Shown here: positions 1 through 6,384 of the stretch, in pieces | Layout: the number at the start of each line of letters is the position of its first letter | How positions within the stretch are numbered: the stretch's first letter is position 1 | Assembly: GCA_052389755.1 (NCBI GenBank) | Contig: JBQTHP010000061.1 | Coordinates: forward strand, 1 to 6,934 | Source: JBQTHP01 sp052389755 | GTDB taxonomy: Bacteria; Pseudomonadota; Gammaproteobacteria; Steroidobacterales; Steroidobacteraceae | Reading direction: 5' to 3' | Length of the DNA: 6,934 nucleotides | Made by a program: the position numbers and the translations under genes | Notes under the pieces: generated by a model | Database searches by the model: none | Told to the model about the DNA's origin: nothing | What the model saw: the letters and a program-made list of their open reading frames with translations, nothing else

Positions 1-1
1 C

Positions 2-1102
2 GACGTCGCACGCGAGCTCGTCGAGGCCACGCGTGCGGCAGGCGGGCTCTTCACGACGGAGGATCTCGCGCGGTGGAAAGTGCACATCGAGGAGCCGGTG
101 CGCACGAGCTACAAGGGCATCGAGGTCTACAAGCTCACCACCTGGGTGCAGGGGCCGGTGATGCTGCAGGCCCTGAACATTCTCGAGAACTTCGACCTGA
201 AGTCCATGGGCTACAACAGCTCGCGTTACATTCACACGCTGTATCAGGCGATGAATCTCGCGTTCGCCGATCGCGACTTCTACTACGGCGATCCGTACTT
301 CCCGCCGGAGGAGCCGATCCGCGGGCTGCTCTCGAAGGATTACGCACGCGAGCGGGCGAAGCTCATCCAGTACGCGCGCAACGATGCGGACGCGCGGCCA
401 GGCGATCCCTACCCGTTCCAGAACGGCAGTAATCCGTATACGGCTTACCTGCGCGACTGGCGCACGATCCCCGTGCCGCCGCCGACCGCGCGCGCCGATT
501 TCGAGCGGCGCTTTCAGCTCGGCACGACGAGCGTCGTGACGGCGGACGAGGAAGGCTGGGTCGTTTCGGTCACGCCGAGCGGCGGATGGCTGCCGGCCGT
601 GATCGCCGGCCGCACCGGCATCGGCCTCTCCCAGCGCGCGCAGAGCTTCGTGCTCGATCCGCGCGACAATCCGTACAACGTGCTCGAGCCGGGCAAGCGC
701 CCGCGCGCGACGCTCACTCCTTCGCTCGCTCTCAAGGACGGCAAGCCCTGGCTCGCCTTCGCGGTCCAGGGCGGCGACACGCAGGACCAGAACCTGCTGC
801 AGTTCTTCCTCAACATCGTCGAGTTCGGCATGACGCCGCAGGAGTCGGCGGAGGCGGCGAACATCACGAGCTACCAGATGCGCAACTCGCTCGACGCGAA
901 GCATGCCTCGGAGCCCGGACGCATCACGCTGAACGACGCGACGCCGCCGTGGGTTCGCGATGAGATCCGGCGGCTCGGCTACAAGCCCGAGTTCCAGGAA
1001 CGCACGTCGGGGCCGATCAACGCGATCCTGCTCGATCGCGAGCACGGCACCATGTGGGGCGCGTCGAGCCACCACGGCGAGGACTACGGCATCGGCTGGT
1101 AA
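2..1102 (+). CDS. Gamma-glutamyltranspeptidase-family Ntn hydrolase, C-terminal part (5' end outside window)
   Basis: The reading frame is open from base 2, so the gene enters from the left; 366 codons remain and about 250 N-terminal residues are missing if it has the usual length. Family members are made as a precursor that cuts itself before a Thr, which becomes the N-terminal nucleophile of the small subunit; canonical members move or hydrolyse gamma-glutamyl groups, usually in the periplasm. Early motifs fit the large subunit (GGLFTTEDLARW, LQALNILENFDL, ADRDFYYGDP). The nucleophile pair is TT at 524-529, followed by DEEGWVVSVT. Downstream come AGRTGIGL, GKRPRATLTPSLALKDGKPW, the oxyanion-type GG in AVQGGDTQDQ, and the C-terminal GTMWGASSHHGEDYG. 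The stretch between GDP and the catalytic TT is about 30 residues longer than in E. coli Ggt, and the lid-loop region is about 8 shorter. Gamma-glutamyl-binding residues of E. coli Ggt are not conserved, so true GGT specificity is doubtful. An acylase-like or other amidohydrolase role is possible. Confidence 0.9.
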   Translation, partial: DVARELVEATRAAGGLFTTEDLARWKVHIEEPVRTSYKGIEVYKLTTWVQGPVMLQALNILENFDLKSMGYNSSRYIHTLYQAMNLAFADRDFYYGDPYFPPEEPIRGLLSKDYARERAKLIQYARNDADARPGDPYPFQNGSNPYTAYLRDWRTIPVPPPTARADFERRFQLGTTSVVTADEEGWVVSVTPSGGWLPAVIAGRTGIGLSQRAQSFVLDPRDNPYNVLEPGKRPRATLTPSLALKDGKPWLAFAVQGGDTQDQNLLQFFLNIVEFGMTPQESAEAANITSYQMRNSLDAKHASEPGRITLNDATPPWVRDEIRRLGYKPEFQERTSGPINAILLDREHGTMWGASSHHGEDYGIGW

Positions 1103-2343
1103 CGCGACTGCATACGCTTCGCGACGGCTTCCGCCTGCTCGAGCGCGCGCAGCACGTTCTCGCCGGCGAGCTTCTCGAGATCCCGATCGCTCCATCCGCG
1201 ACGGATGAGCTCGGCGAAGAGGTTCGGGTACATCGACACGTCGGACAAGCCCTCCGGCCAGAACGTGTTGCCGTCGAAGTCGCCACCGATGCCCACGTGA
1301 TCGACGCCGGCAACCTTGCGAACATGCTCGATGTGATCGGCAACGGCCGCAACGGTAACCACCGGCATCTTCAGGTTCGCGAAGATCTCCTGCCAGACCG
1401 CATCGCGCTTCGACTCGTCAGTCATCCCGCGCACCCTCAACTGATACTCCTGAATCGCGGGCAGGGTCACGTTGGCCGCGGCCTGCGAGATGAATCCGGA
1501 CACGAAGGTCACCATGATGACACCGCCGTTCGCAGGCAGCTTCGCGAGCACGTCATCCGGTACGTTGCGCGGAATCTCGCAGAGCGCGCGCGCAGCCGCG
1601 TGCGAGAAGATCACGGGCGCCTGAGAGACCCGCAACGCATCGTGCATGGTCTCCGGCGACGTATGCGCAAGATCGACCAGCATGCCCAGCCGGTTCATCT
1701 CACGCACGACCTCCTCGCCGAACGGCGAGAGCCCGCGGTGCTTCGCCGGCACGTGCATCGCGGAGTCCGCCCAGTTCGTGTGCACGTTGTGGGTGAGCGT
1801 CATGTAGCGCACGCCGAGGTCGTAGTAGGCGCGAAGCGCGCCGAGCGAATCCTCGATGGCGTGTCCGCCCTCGATGCCGAGCAGCGAACCGATGCGTCCG
1901 GCTCGCTTCGCAGCGCGCACCTCCGCGGCCGTGCCGACGAGCCGAAAGGCATCGGGGTAGCGGGCAATGACGCGCCGCGCGATGTCGATCTGCTCGAGCT
2001 GCGTCTTCGCGTATGCACTGCCGCCTTCGCCCGGCGTGTACACCGACCAGAACTGCGCACCGATACGCCCTTCGCGGAGCCGCGGCAGATCGGTCTGCCC
2101 GTCCGCGGGCGCGCGCTTGCGGATGTCATACGCAGCGACGTCGCCCGGCGCGGCCTCGTACGAGCGGATGGCCCACGGCAGGTCGTTGTGGCCGTCGAAG
2201 AGGATCGTGCGCTCGAGCAGGCGCTTCGCGTGTTGCAGGGCGGGATCCTGCGCTGCGGACGCCGCGCAGCTGAGCACCAGGGCAACGCAGAGCGCGCTCA
2301 TGCGAACGAATCGACTACCGGACACCCGATTCTCCTTCCTCAT
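1084..2343 (-). CDS. Secreted M19 (renal/membrane dipeptidase-like) zinc dipeptidase
   Basis: This is a dinuclear-zinc dipeptidase of peptidase family M19, which hydrolyses L-Xaa-Xaa and L-Xaa-D-Xaa dipeptides. Counting from the ATG at 2343 (419 aa), the metal and active-site motifs are all present: FDGHND (H52, D54), GIEGGH (bridging E158), LTHN (H185, substrate binding), DLAHTS (H227), FSHAAAR (H248), RNVPDDVL (R259) and GIGGDFDG near 351-358. A signal peptide is clear: basic n-region, hydrophobic core about 15-26, and an ASAAQ cleavage site near residue 30. Cys26 sits in LVLSC, a weak lipobox, so a lipoprotein is possible but less likely. The ATG overlaps the stop of the upstream M16 gene as ATGA. 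A better start may be the GTG at 2325 (codon 7), which has AAGGAG six bases ahead of it and leaves a more normal signal peptide. The 3' end runs 19 nt into the convergent GGT-family gene, leaving no room for a terminator. Probably co-transcribed with the M16 protease. Confidence 0.93.
   Translation of the reverse strand: MRKENRVSGSRFVRMSALCVALVLSCAASAAQDPALQHAKRLLERTILFDGHNDLPWAIRSYEAAPGDVAAYDIRKRAPADGQTDLPRLREGRIGAQFWSVYTPGEGGSAYAKTQLEQIDIARRVIARYPDAFRLVGTAAEVRAAKRAGRIGSLLGIEGGHAIEDSLGALRAYYDLGVRYMTLTHNVHTNWADSAMHVPAKHRGLSPFGEEVVREMNRLGMLVDLAHTSPETMHDALRVSQAPVIFSHAAARALCEIPRNVPDDVLAKLPANGGVIMVTFVSGFISQAAANVTLPAIQEYQLRVRGMTDESKRDAVWQEIFANLKMPVVTVAAVADHIEHVRKVAGVDHVGIGGDFDGNTFWPEGLSDVSMYPNLFAELIRRGWSDRDLEKLAGENVLRALEQAEAVAKRMQSRYQPMP
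2332..2337 (-). promoter_or_regulatory. Shine-Dalgarno AAGGAG that favours a GTG start at 2325 for the dipeptidase
   Basis: On the minus strand AAGGAG lies between the M16 stop codon and an in-frame GTG, with a 6-nt spacer (AATCGG). The ATG at 2343 has only a poorer AGAGG five bases upstream and lies before this site. The GTG start would leave 14 nt between the genes and remove six residues ahead of the signal peptide. Which start is used needs N-terminal or ribosome-profiling data. Confidence 0.6.
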
Positions 2344-5090
2344 CGAAGCCTCTTGCCGTCCGCATCGAGCACGGCGACTTCGCCGATGCCCAGTTTGCGC
2401 ACCGGCGATTCGATCTTCGCCAGATCACCAACGATCACCCACACCGCATCATCCGGCGCGATCACTTCGCGCGCGGCAGCCCGGATGCCCTCCTCCGTCT
2501 GCGCGTCGATTCGCCCGGCCAGCGTCTGCACGTAATCGTCCGGCCTGTCGAACACGATGTTCTCCCGGATGGCGTTCGCGACCGCAGCGTGCGTTTCGTA
2601 GCGGCCGGACAGCGCGCGGACGTCGCGGTTCTTTACCGTCTCGATCTCAGCGGTGGTGACCGGCCGGGTACGAAGGTAGTCGCTCATCTCCTTGCGGATC
2701 TCGCCGATCGCCTCGACCGTCTTGTCGCTCTGAACCGGTGCGATGAGCAGCCACGGCCGCTCGTTGACGGCCTCCGGGAACGTCGTGAACGTGCCATACG
2801 ACCAGTGCTTCGTCTCGCGCAGATTCATGTTGATGCGCGAGGTAAAGAGCCCGCCGAACGCACGGTCCATCGTGTTGATCTCGAGCCGGTTCGCGGCGCG
2901 GCTCGACGGCGCGCGCAACCCGACGAGGATCGTGCTCTGGATCGCGCCCGGCTTGTCGATGAGATGCACTCGCGGCCCGCCGGCGCGTGCGTCTGCTTTG
3001 GAACGTTCGATCGCCCGTTTGACGCCGCGCGGAGAAGAAGGCGCCGCCCAGGTCCCGAAGTGCTTTTCGAGCAGCGGCATGATGCTTTGCATCGTCGTGT
3101 CGCCGACGACGATCACGGTGGCGTTGTCGGGACGGATCCAGTCACGATGGAACGCGATCAGCTCGTCACGTTCGAGGCTGCCGATCGAGCTCGGCGTACC
3201 GCTGCCCGACAGCGGTATGCCGTAAGGGTGATCGTCGCCGTACAGGAGAGGCGGGAGCACGCGCAGCGCGACGCCCTCGGGCTGCGCTTTCTCGCGCTCG
3301 ATCGCGGCAAGCCATTCCTTGCGCACGCGGTCGACCTCACCCTGCGGAAACGCAGGATTGCGCACGACGTCCGCGAGCAGCGCGATCGACGGGTCGAGCT
3401 TGTCGGTCAGGGCAACGACCGCAACGGATGAGGAATCGAGCGTCGAATCGCTGCCGAGCACCGCGCCCAGCTCTTCGGCTCGCGCCGCGATCTCGAGCGC
3501 ATCGAGCTTGGTCGTGCCCTCATCGAGCATGCCGAGCGCGAAGCTCGCGGCTCCAGCGCGCTCCGGCCGATCGGCGGCATAGCCCGCATCGAACGTCAGC
3601 ATGGTGCGCACGAGCGGCAGCCCCGGTCGGCGCGCGAGCACCACCGGCATGCCGTCCGCGAGCTTGCCGCGCTCGAGCGTCGGGAACACGACGGACGGGA
3701 AGCTCGACGGATAAGGCACGCCGGCCTTGCGATCGACGACGCTCGTCTCGGCATTCGAGTGCTGCGGGATCGGGTGCACCTCGAGAGTGTGTGCGCCATG
3801 CGAGAGCCAGCGCTGCGCGACCTGGCGGACCTGATCGGGAGTGGCGCGATCCCAGTTCGTCAGGATCCGCTTGTAGCAGGCCGGATCGCCCGTGTACGTG
3901 GCGCACTCCGCGAGCACATCGGCCTTGCCGCCGAAGCCGCCGATGCGCTCAAGGCCGCGTACGAACTGCGCACGCAACGCGGTGCGCGCCGCATCGAGCT
4001 CGGCGCGCGTCGGTCCGCGAGCGAGGAATTTGCCGACCTCCTCGTTCAGGGCCGCTTCGACGCCGCGATAGTCGACGCCGCGCTTCACGTCCGAGACGAA
4101 GAGGAACAGGCCTGCAATCTCGAACGCTTCGACGCTCGCCGAGGCGGAATCGGCCAGTCGGTCGCGATATACGAGACGCTCGTACAGACGCGACGTCTTG
4201 CCGCCGCCGAGGATATGCGCCGCGAGATCGAGCAATGCCGCATCGTCCGAGCCGAACTGCGGAACGTTGTACGTGCGGTACAGCCGCGACTGCGCCACGC
4301 GGTCGTGCATCACCTGCCGCGTGTCCTCGGTGCGCACCGCGGTCCAGACGTCGAGCCGCGTTGGCTCTGTGCCGCCGGGGATGTGTCCGAAGAACTTTGC
4401 GATCCTCTCCCGCGCGGTCTTCGTGTCGATGTCGCCGGCGAGCACGATGGTCGCGTTCGCGGCACCGTAGTAGCCGCGGAACCAGTCCTTCACATCATCG
4501 AGTGAGGCTGCGTTCAGATCCTCCATGGAGCCGATCGGCAGCCAGCGATACGGATGCCCGGCCGGAAAGCTCGCCGCAAAGAGCGCTTCGAACACGCGAC
4601 CATACGGCTGGTTCTCGCCCTGGCGCTTCTCGTTCTGCACCACGCCGCGCTGCTCATCGAGGCGCGGCTGATCGATGACGCCGAGGAGGTGCCCCATGCG
4701 GTCGGATTCCATCCACAGCGCGGTGTCGAGCCCGGTGGTCGGCACGTTCTGGAAGTAGTTCGTGCGGTCGAAGTTCGTCGTGCCGTTGAGGGAGGTCGCG
4801 CCGATCTTCTCGAGCGGACCGAAGTACTCGTCGTTGTAGTGCTCGCTGCCCTGGAACATCAGGTGCTCGAAGAGGTGCGCGAAGCCGGTCTTGCCCGGCC
4901 TCTCGTTCTTCGAGCCGACGTGGTACCAGACGTTGACCGCGACGATCGGCGCCTTGCGGTCCTGGTGCACGATGACGGTCAGGCCGTTGTGGAGCGTGAA
5001 GGTTTCATAAGGGATGTCGATGACGTCGGCCGCGTGTGCCGATGCGCCGGCCGCGAGCAGCAGCGCGGCAGAGAGGTATGGGATTCGCAT
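2340..5090 (-). CDS. Secreted M16 family zinc metalloprotease, two tandem M16 domains (active plus inactive)
   Basis: A 916-aa insulinase/pitrilysin-family (M16) endopeptidase. Residues 1-20 form a signal peptide (hydrophobic LSAALLLAAGASAHA ending in AHA), so it is exported, probably to the periplasm. The inverted zinc motif HxxEH is HLFEH at 72-76, with E75 as general base and E154 in VVQNEKRQ as the likely third zinc ligand; LNGTTNFDRTNYF at 101-113 is the usual block between them. The second half begins around 465-480 and repeats the fold without zinc ligands: the equivalent of HxxEH reads SFALGMLDEGT near 516-526. It keeps the NLRETKHWSYG block (R758, Y765) that in the family contributes substrate binding from the inactive domain. 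This is the single-chain arrangement; many bacteria split the halves into two genes. The stop overlaps the ATG of the dipeptidase gene by 4 nt. No Shine-Dalgarno precedes the ATG at 5090, and a perfect inverted repeat covers that codon. Confidence 0.95.
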   Translation of the reverse strand: MRIPYLSAALLLAAGASAHAADVIDIPYETFTLHNGLTVIVHQDRKAPIVAVNVWYHVGSKNERPGKTGFAHLFEHLMFQGSEHYNDEYFGPLEKIGATSLNGTTNFDRTNYFQNVPTTGLDTALWMESDRMGHLLGVIDQPRLDEQRGVVQNEKRQGENQPYGRVFEALFAASFPAGHPYRWLPIGSMEDLNAASLDDVKDWFRGYYGAANATIVLAGDIDTKTARERIAKFFGHIPGGTEPTRLDVWTAVRTEDTRQVMHDRVAQSRLYRTYNVPQFGSDDAALLDLAAHILGGGKTSRLYERLVYRDRLADSASASVEAFEIAGLFLFVSDVKRGVDYRGVEAALNEEVGKFLARGPTRAELDAARTALRAQFVRGLERIGGFGGKADVLAECATYTGDPACYKRILTNWDRATPDQVRQVAQRWLSHGAHTLEVHPIPQHSNAETSVVDRKAGVPYPSSFPSVVFPTLERGKLADGMPVVLARRPGLPLVRTMLTFDAGYAADRPERAGAASFALGMLDEGTTKLDALEIAARAEELGAVLGSDSTLDSSSVAVVALTDKLDPSIALLADVVRNPAFPQGEVDRVRKEWLAAIEREKAQPEGVALRVLPPLLYGDDHPYGIPLSGSGTPSSIGSLERDELIAFHRDWIRPDNATVIVVGDTTMQSIMPLLEKHFGTWAAPSSPRGVKRAIERSKADARAGGPRVHLIDKPGAIQSTILVGLRAPSSRAANRLEINTMDRAFGGLFTSRINMNLRETKHWSYGTFTTFPEAVNERPWLLIAPVQSDKTVEAIGEIRKEMSDYLRTRPVTTAEIETVKNRDVRALSGRYETHAAVANAIRENIVFDRPDDYVQTLAGRIDAQTEEGIRAAAREVIAPDDAVWVIVGDLAKIESPVRKLGIGEVAVLDADGKRLR

Positions 5091-5100
5091 GGTGCGAATC
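5082..5100 (-). repeat. Perfect 8-bp inverted repeat covering the start codon of the M16 protease gene
   Basis: The plus strand reads GATTCGCA, TGG, TGCGAATC: two perfectly complementary 8-base arms with a 3-base spacer. The ATG at 5090-5088 lies across the spacer and one arm. In an mRNA starting further upstream this could fold into a hairpin hiding the start codon. In DNA it could be an operator. It may also be chance. Function is not shown by the sequence. Confidence 0.5.
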
Positions 5101-5103
5101 TTA
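5098..5103 (-). promoter_or_regulatory. Possible -10 element (TAAGAT) just upstream of the M16 gene
   Basis: TAAGAT on the minus strand ends 7 bases before the ATG, where a -10 box would place transcription start at or next to the A of the ATG and give a leaderless mRNA. This would agree with the missing Shine-Dalgarno. No good TTGACA-like element lies 16-18 bases further upstream; the spacer instead holds a 10-bp palindrome, CACGGCCGTG at 5108-5117. Weak evidence; the real promoter may lie in the pseudogene region upstream. Confidence 0.25.
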
Positions 5104-5153
5104 GCGTCACGGCCGTGTCATGGCAGCGCCGTTGATCCTCCGCGGGCGGCGGC

Positions 5154-5473
5154 TCATCGAATCTGCGCCAGAAGCCTCTGCGACTGCAGCGTCAGCTCGT
5201 GTCCGGCGCGCGCGTCCACGGCGTCCGCCAGAGGCTCGAGGTCAGCGGCATCGGGAACGTGTTCGGCGACCTCGCTTGCGAGCGAGGTGATCTCGAACGC
5301 TCCGCCGCGTTTCTGCGCGCACCGCCTGCGCGCGTAGTCGATGATGAGCCCGCGCAACGCGCGCGCGGCGTAGGCCATGAAGTGCGCGCGATCGGGGAAC
5401 ACCGCAGCTCCCGCGCCGTGGCGTCGCCCGCTGCGGCGGCCTGCATCAGCAGATCGATCCTCGTCTCTGACAC
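5154..5473 (-). pseudogene. Decayed ECF-type sigma-70 factor with two internal deletions
   Basis: Two pieces of one ECF sigma factor lie in different frames. From the GTG at 5473 to about 5405 comes the N-terminus VSETRIDLLMQAAAAGDATAREL, typical of region 2.1. From about 5411 to the stop at 5154, in another frame, comes FPDRAHFMAYAARALRG, then LIIDYARRRCAQKRGG, then FEITSL and DLEPLADAVD, matching the end of region 2 and the linker of the ECF group with kinase-associated or extracytoplasmic roles. About 50 residues expected between AREL and FPDRAHF (the end of region 2.1 through 2.3, with the usual LxHEAYL-type block) are absent. After ADAVD only about 20 residues remain, so the region 4 helix-turn-helix is gone; I found no ERTVQR-like stretch in any minus-strand frame down to 5100. 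Without regions 2.2-2.3 and 4 it cannot work as a sigma factor. Deletions of this size are not simple sequencing errors. An alternative upstream start is the ATG at 5485. Confidence 0.75.
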
Positions 5474-5493
5474 CGGGATCAGCATGCCCGAGC

Positions 5494-6033
5494 TCACCGC
5501 GTTCCCAAAGCGCAAGCCGGCGCGGTGTCGTGCTGGCGGCGAAGGACCAGGAGCAGATACGAGCGGCTGGAGAGCTGGCCAAGCCGGACCAGCCGCGCAA
5601 TACCGGGCGTGGCTTCATCGCCCGTACCGAGTGTGCCGGTGCGCAATGCGCACTCGAGCCGCCTGTCGGCCTCCCGATCCGCGAGATGCAGGCAGTCCGC
5701 ATCGCGACAAAACGGTTCGCCGAGAAGCAGGACCCTCCGCGCGGCCGCGTTCGCGAAGATGACTTTTCGCCGGCCGTCCATGGCGAGCAGCGCCTCATCG
5801 GAAAGATCGAGCAGCGCCTGCAGCATCGCGCGGACGTCGGATTCCAGCTCGACGGCGCGGCGCAGGGCGCGGGCCGCCTGCACGAGCGGAATGAGTCGCA
5901 CGGGTACGGAAAGCATTGGGTCAGGACGGAGTCCCGAGGAGTCCGCGTCCTCGAAAGCCGCGCGGTGCGCGGCGGTGAAGGCGATCGAGAGCTGTTCGTG
6001 CAGGCTCGAGTTGAGCTGGCTTGGATTGAACAT
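5494..6033 (-). CDS. PAS-like sensor fragment, probably a LuxR-type regulator truncated before its DNA-binding domain
   Basis: A 179-aa protein with a good start: ATG at 6033 preceded by AGGGGA with a 6-nt spacer. Residues 45-75 look helical; residues 73-104 (LLDLSDEALLAMDGRRKVIFANAAARRVLL) read like the opening of a PAS domain, a sensory fold, in the style DGVLLVDxxGRVxFANxAA seen in LuxR-family regulators of about 350-380 aa. The end, SRSYLLLVLRR at about 156-166, resembles the last PAS strand. In full-length relatives a LuxR-type helix-turn-helix would follow; here the frame stops at APACALGTR and no such domain appears before the sigma factor remnant 20 nt downstream. It may be a broken gene, or a small protein still made that could interfere with a full-length relative. 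Family recognition is by pattern only and moderately certain. Confidence 0.55.
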   Translation of the reverse strand: MFNPSQLNSSLHEQLSIAFTAAHRAAFEDADSSGLRPDPMLSVPVRLIPLVQAARALRRAVELESDVRAMLQALLDLSDEALLAMDGRRKVIFANAAARRVLLLGEPFCRDADCLHLADREADRRLECALRTGTLGTGDEATPGIARLVRLGQLSSRSYLLLVLRRQHDTAPACALGTR

Positions 6034-6039
6034 GGCGCA

Positions 6040-6045
6040 TCCCCT
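6040..6045 (-). promoter_or_regulatory. Shine-Dalgarno AGGGGA of the PAS-like gene
   Basis: AGGGGA is followed by TGCGCC and then the ATG at 6033. It selects this start over the overlapping ATG at 6040, which opens a different frame without recognisable content. A retained ribosome binding site suggests the fragment may still be translated. Confidence 0.6.
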
Positions 6046-6050
6046 GACCC

Positions 6051-6093
6051 GCCTCGTGAGGTGGCGCGTTTTCGTGCGCTCGCGTCATGAGGC
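6051..6093 (-). repeat. Imperfect inverted repeat in the leader of the PAS-like gene
   Basis: Nine-base arms at 6051-6059 (GCCTCGTGA) and 6085-6093 (TCATGAGGC) are complementary except at one position, with a 25-base loop that includes a shorter GCGC/GCGC pairing. It ends five bases upstream of the ribosome binding site. It could be a leader hairpin; in DNA this GC-rich it could also be chance. Confidence 0.3.
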
Positions 6094-6128
6094 GACGCCA
6101 GGAGCTTCGGTGAAAGCACGTTGGCGCG

Positions 6129-6148
6129 TCTGTCAAGCGGTTGACAGA
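6129..6148. promoter_or_regulatory. Perfect 8-bp dyad TCTGTCAA-N4-TTGACAGA, candidate operator
   Basis: Arms 6129-6136 and 6141-6148 are perfect inverted copies around GCGG. The site is about 95-115 bases upstream of the PAS-like gene and 60 bases past the rRNA terminator. Each arm contains a consensus -35 hexamer TTGACA, one per strand, but I see no matching -10 box 16-18 bases away on either strand. It fits an operator for a dimeric repressor or an overlapping promoter element; the protein that would bind it is unknown. Confidence 0.4.
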
Positions 6149-6206
6149 AGACCGGCGAGTGATGGGCGGGCGTCGAGCGTCGCGGGGCTTTCGTTCAGGC
6201 GCACCA

Positions 6207-6243
6207 AGAAAAAGCCCCCGGCGGTTTCCCGACGGGGGCTTTT
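6207..6243 (-). terminator. Intrinsic terminator of the rRNA operon
   Basis: Read on the minus strand, an 11-bp perfect stem (AAAAGCCCCCG with CGGGGGCTTTT, plus-strand arms 6210-6220 and 6233-6243) is followed, after one T-C mismatch, by a 3-bp CGG/CCG extension closed by a GAAA tetraloop. The U-tract TTTTTCTT follows. It sits about 10 bases after the 5S 3' end, as expected for rRNA operon termination. The A/T flanks on both sides would also let it work on the plus strand. Confidence 0.92.
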
Positions 6244-6252
6244 CGTTTCGAG

Positions 6253-6371
6253 AGCCTGGCAGTGACCTACTCTGGCATGGCTTGCGGCCAAACTACCATC
6301 GGCGCAGGGCGTTTTCCCTTCCGAGTTCGGAATGGGATCGGGTGGTTCCCGCTGGCTTTTGCCGCCTGGCA
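6253..6371 (-). rRNA. rrf: 5S ribosomal RNA
   Basis: About 119 nt. The minus strand carries the conserved 5S core: GGGAACCACCCGATCCCATT, CCGAACTCGGAAG, TGCGCCGATGGTAGT and AGAGTAGGTCACTGCC, closest to gammaproteobacterial 5S. It lies between the 23S gene and a strong terminator. The ends are set from the helix I arms: 5' TGCCAGGC at 6371 and 3' GCCAGGCT ending at 6253. These arms pair with one central A-A mismatch, where the usual 5' arm is GCCTGGC. End positions may be off by one or two bases. Confidence 0.95.
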
Positions 6372-6384
6372 CGATTTGCGATGA

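Noticed and set aside
1054..2535. Long plus-strand open frame (493 aa) opposite the dipeptidase
   Set aside because: It lies antisense to a gene with complete M19 metal-binding motifs, has no recognisable domain and is rich in Arg/His/Ala as expected of a GC-rich shadow frame.
2589..5135. Several plus-strand open frames of 160-416 aa across the M16 gene
   Set aside because: All are antisense to a continuous, motif-complete M16 reading frame and show only the biased composition of GC-rich reverse frames.
5412..6119. Upstream two-thirds of the 321-codon minus-strand frame that continues into the sigma factor remnant
   Set aside because: Only its last ~85 codons resemble a sigma factor; the upstream part is Ser/Arg/Cys-rich and overlaps the PAS-like gene, which has the better start and sequence.
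6129..6148. FNR/CRP-like binding site reading of the dyad
   Set aside because: FNR sites have the order TTGAT-N4-ATCAA; here the half-sites are reversed (TGTCAA-N4-TTGACA).
5199..6265. Plus-strand open frames opposite the regulator remnants (187, 237 and 246 codons)
   Set aside because: No recognisable motif, low-complexity composition and overlap with the better-supported minus-strand remnants.
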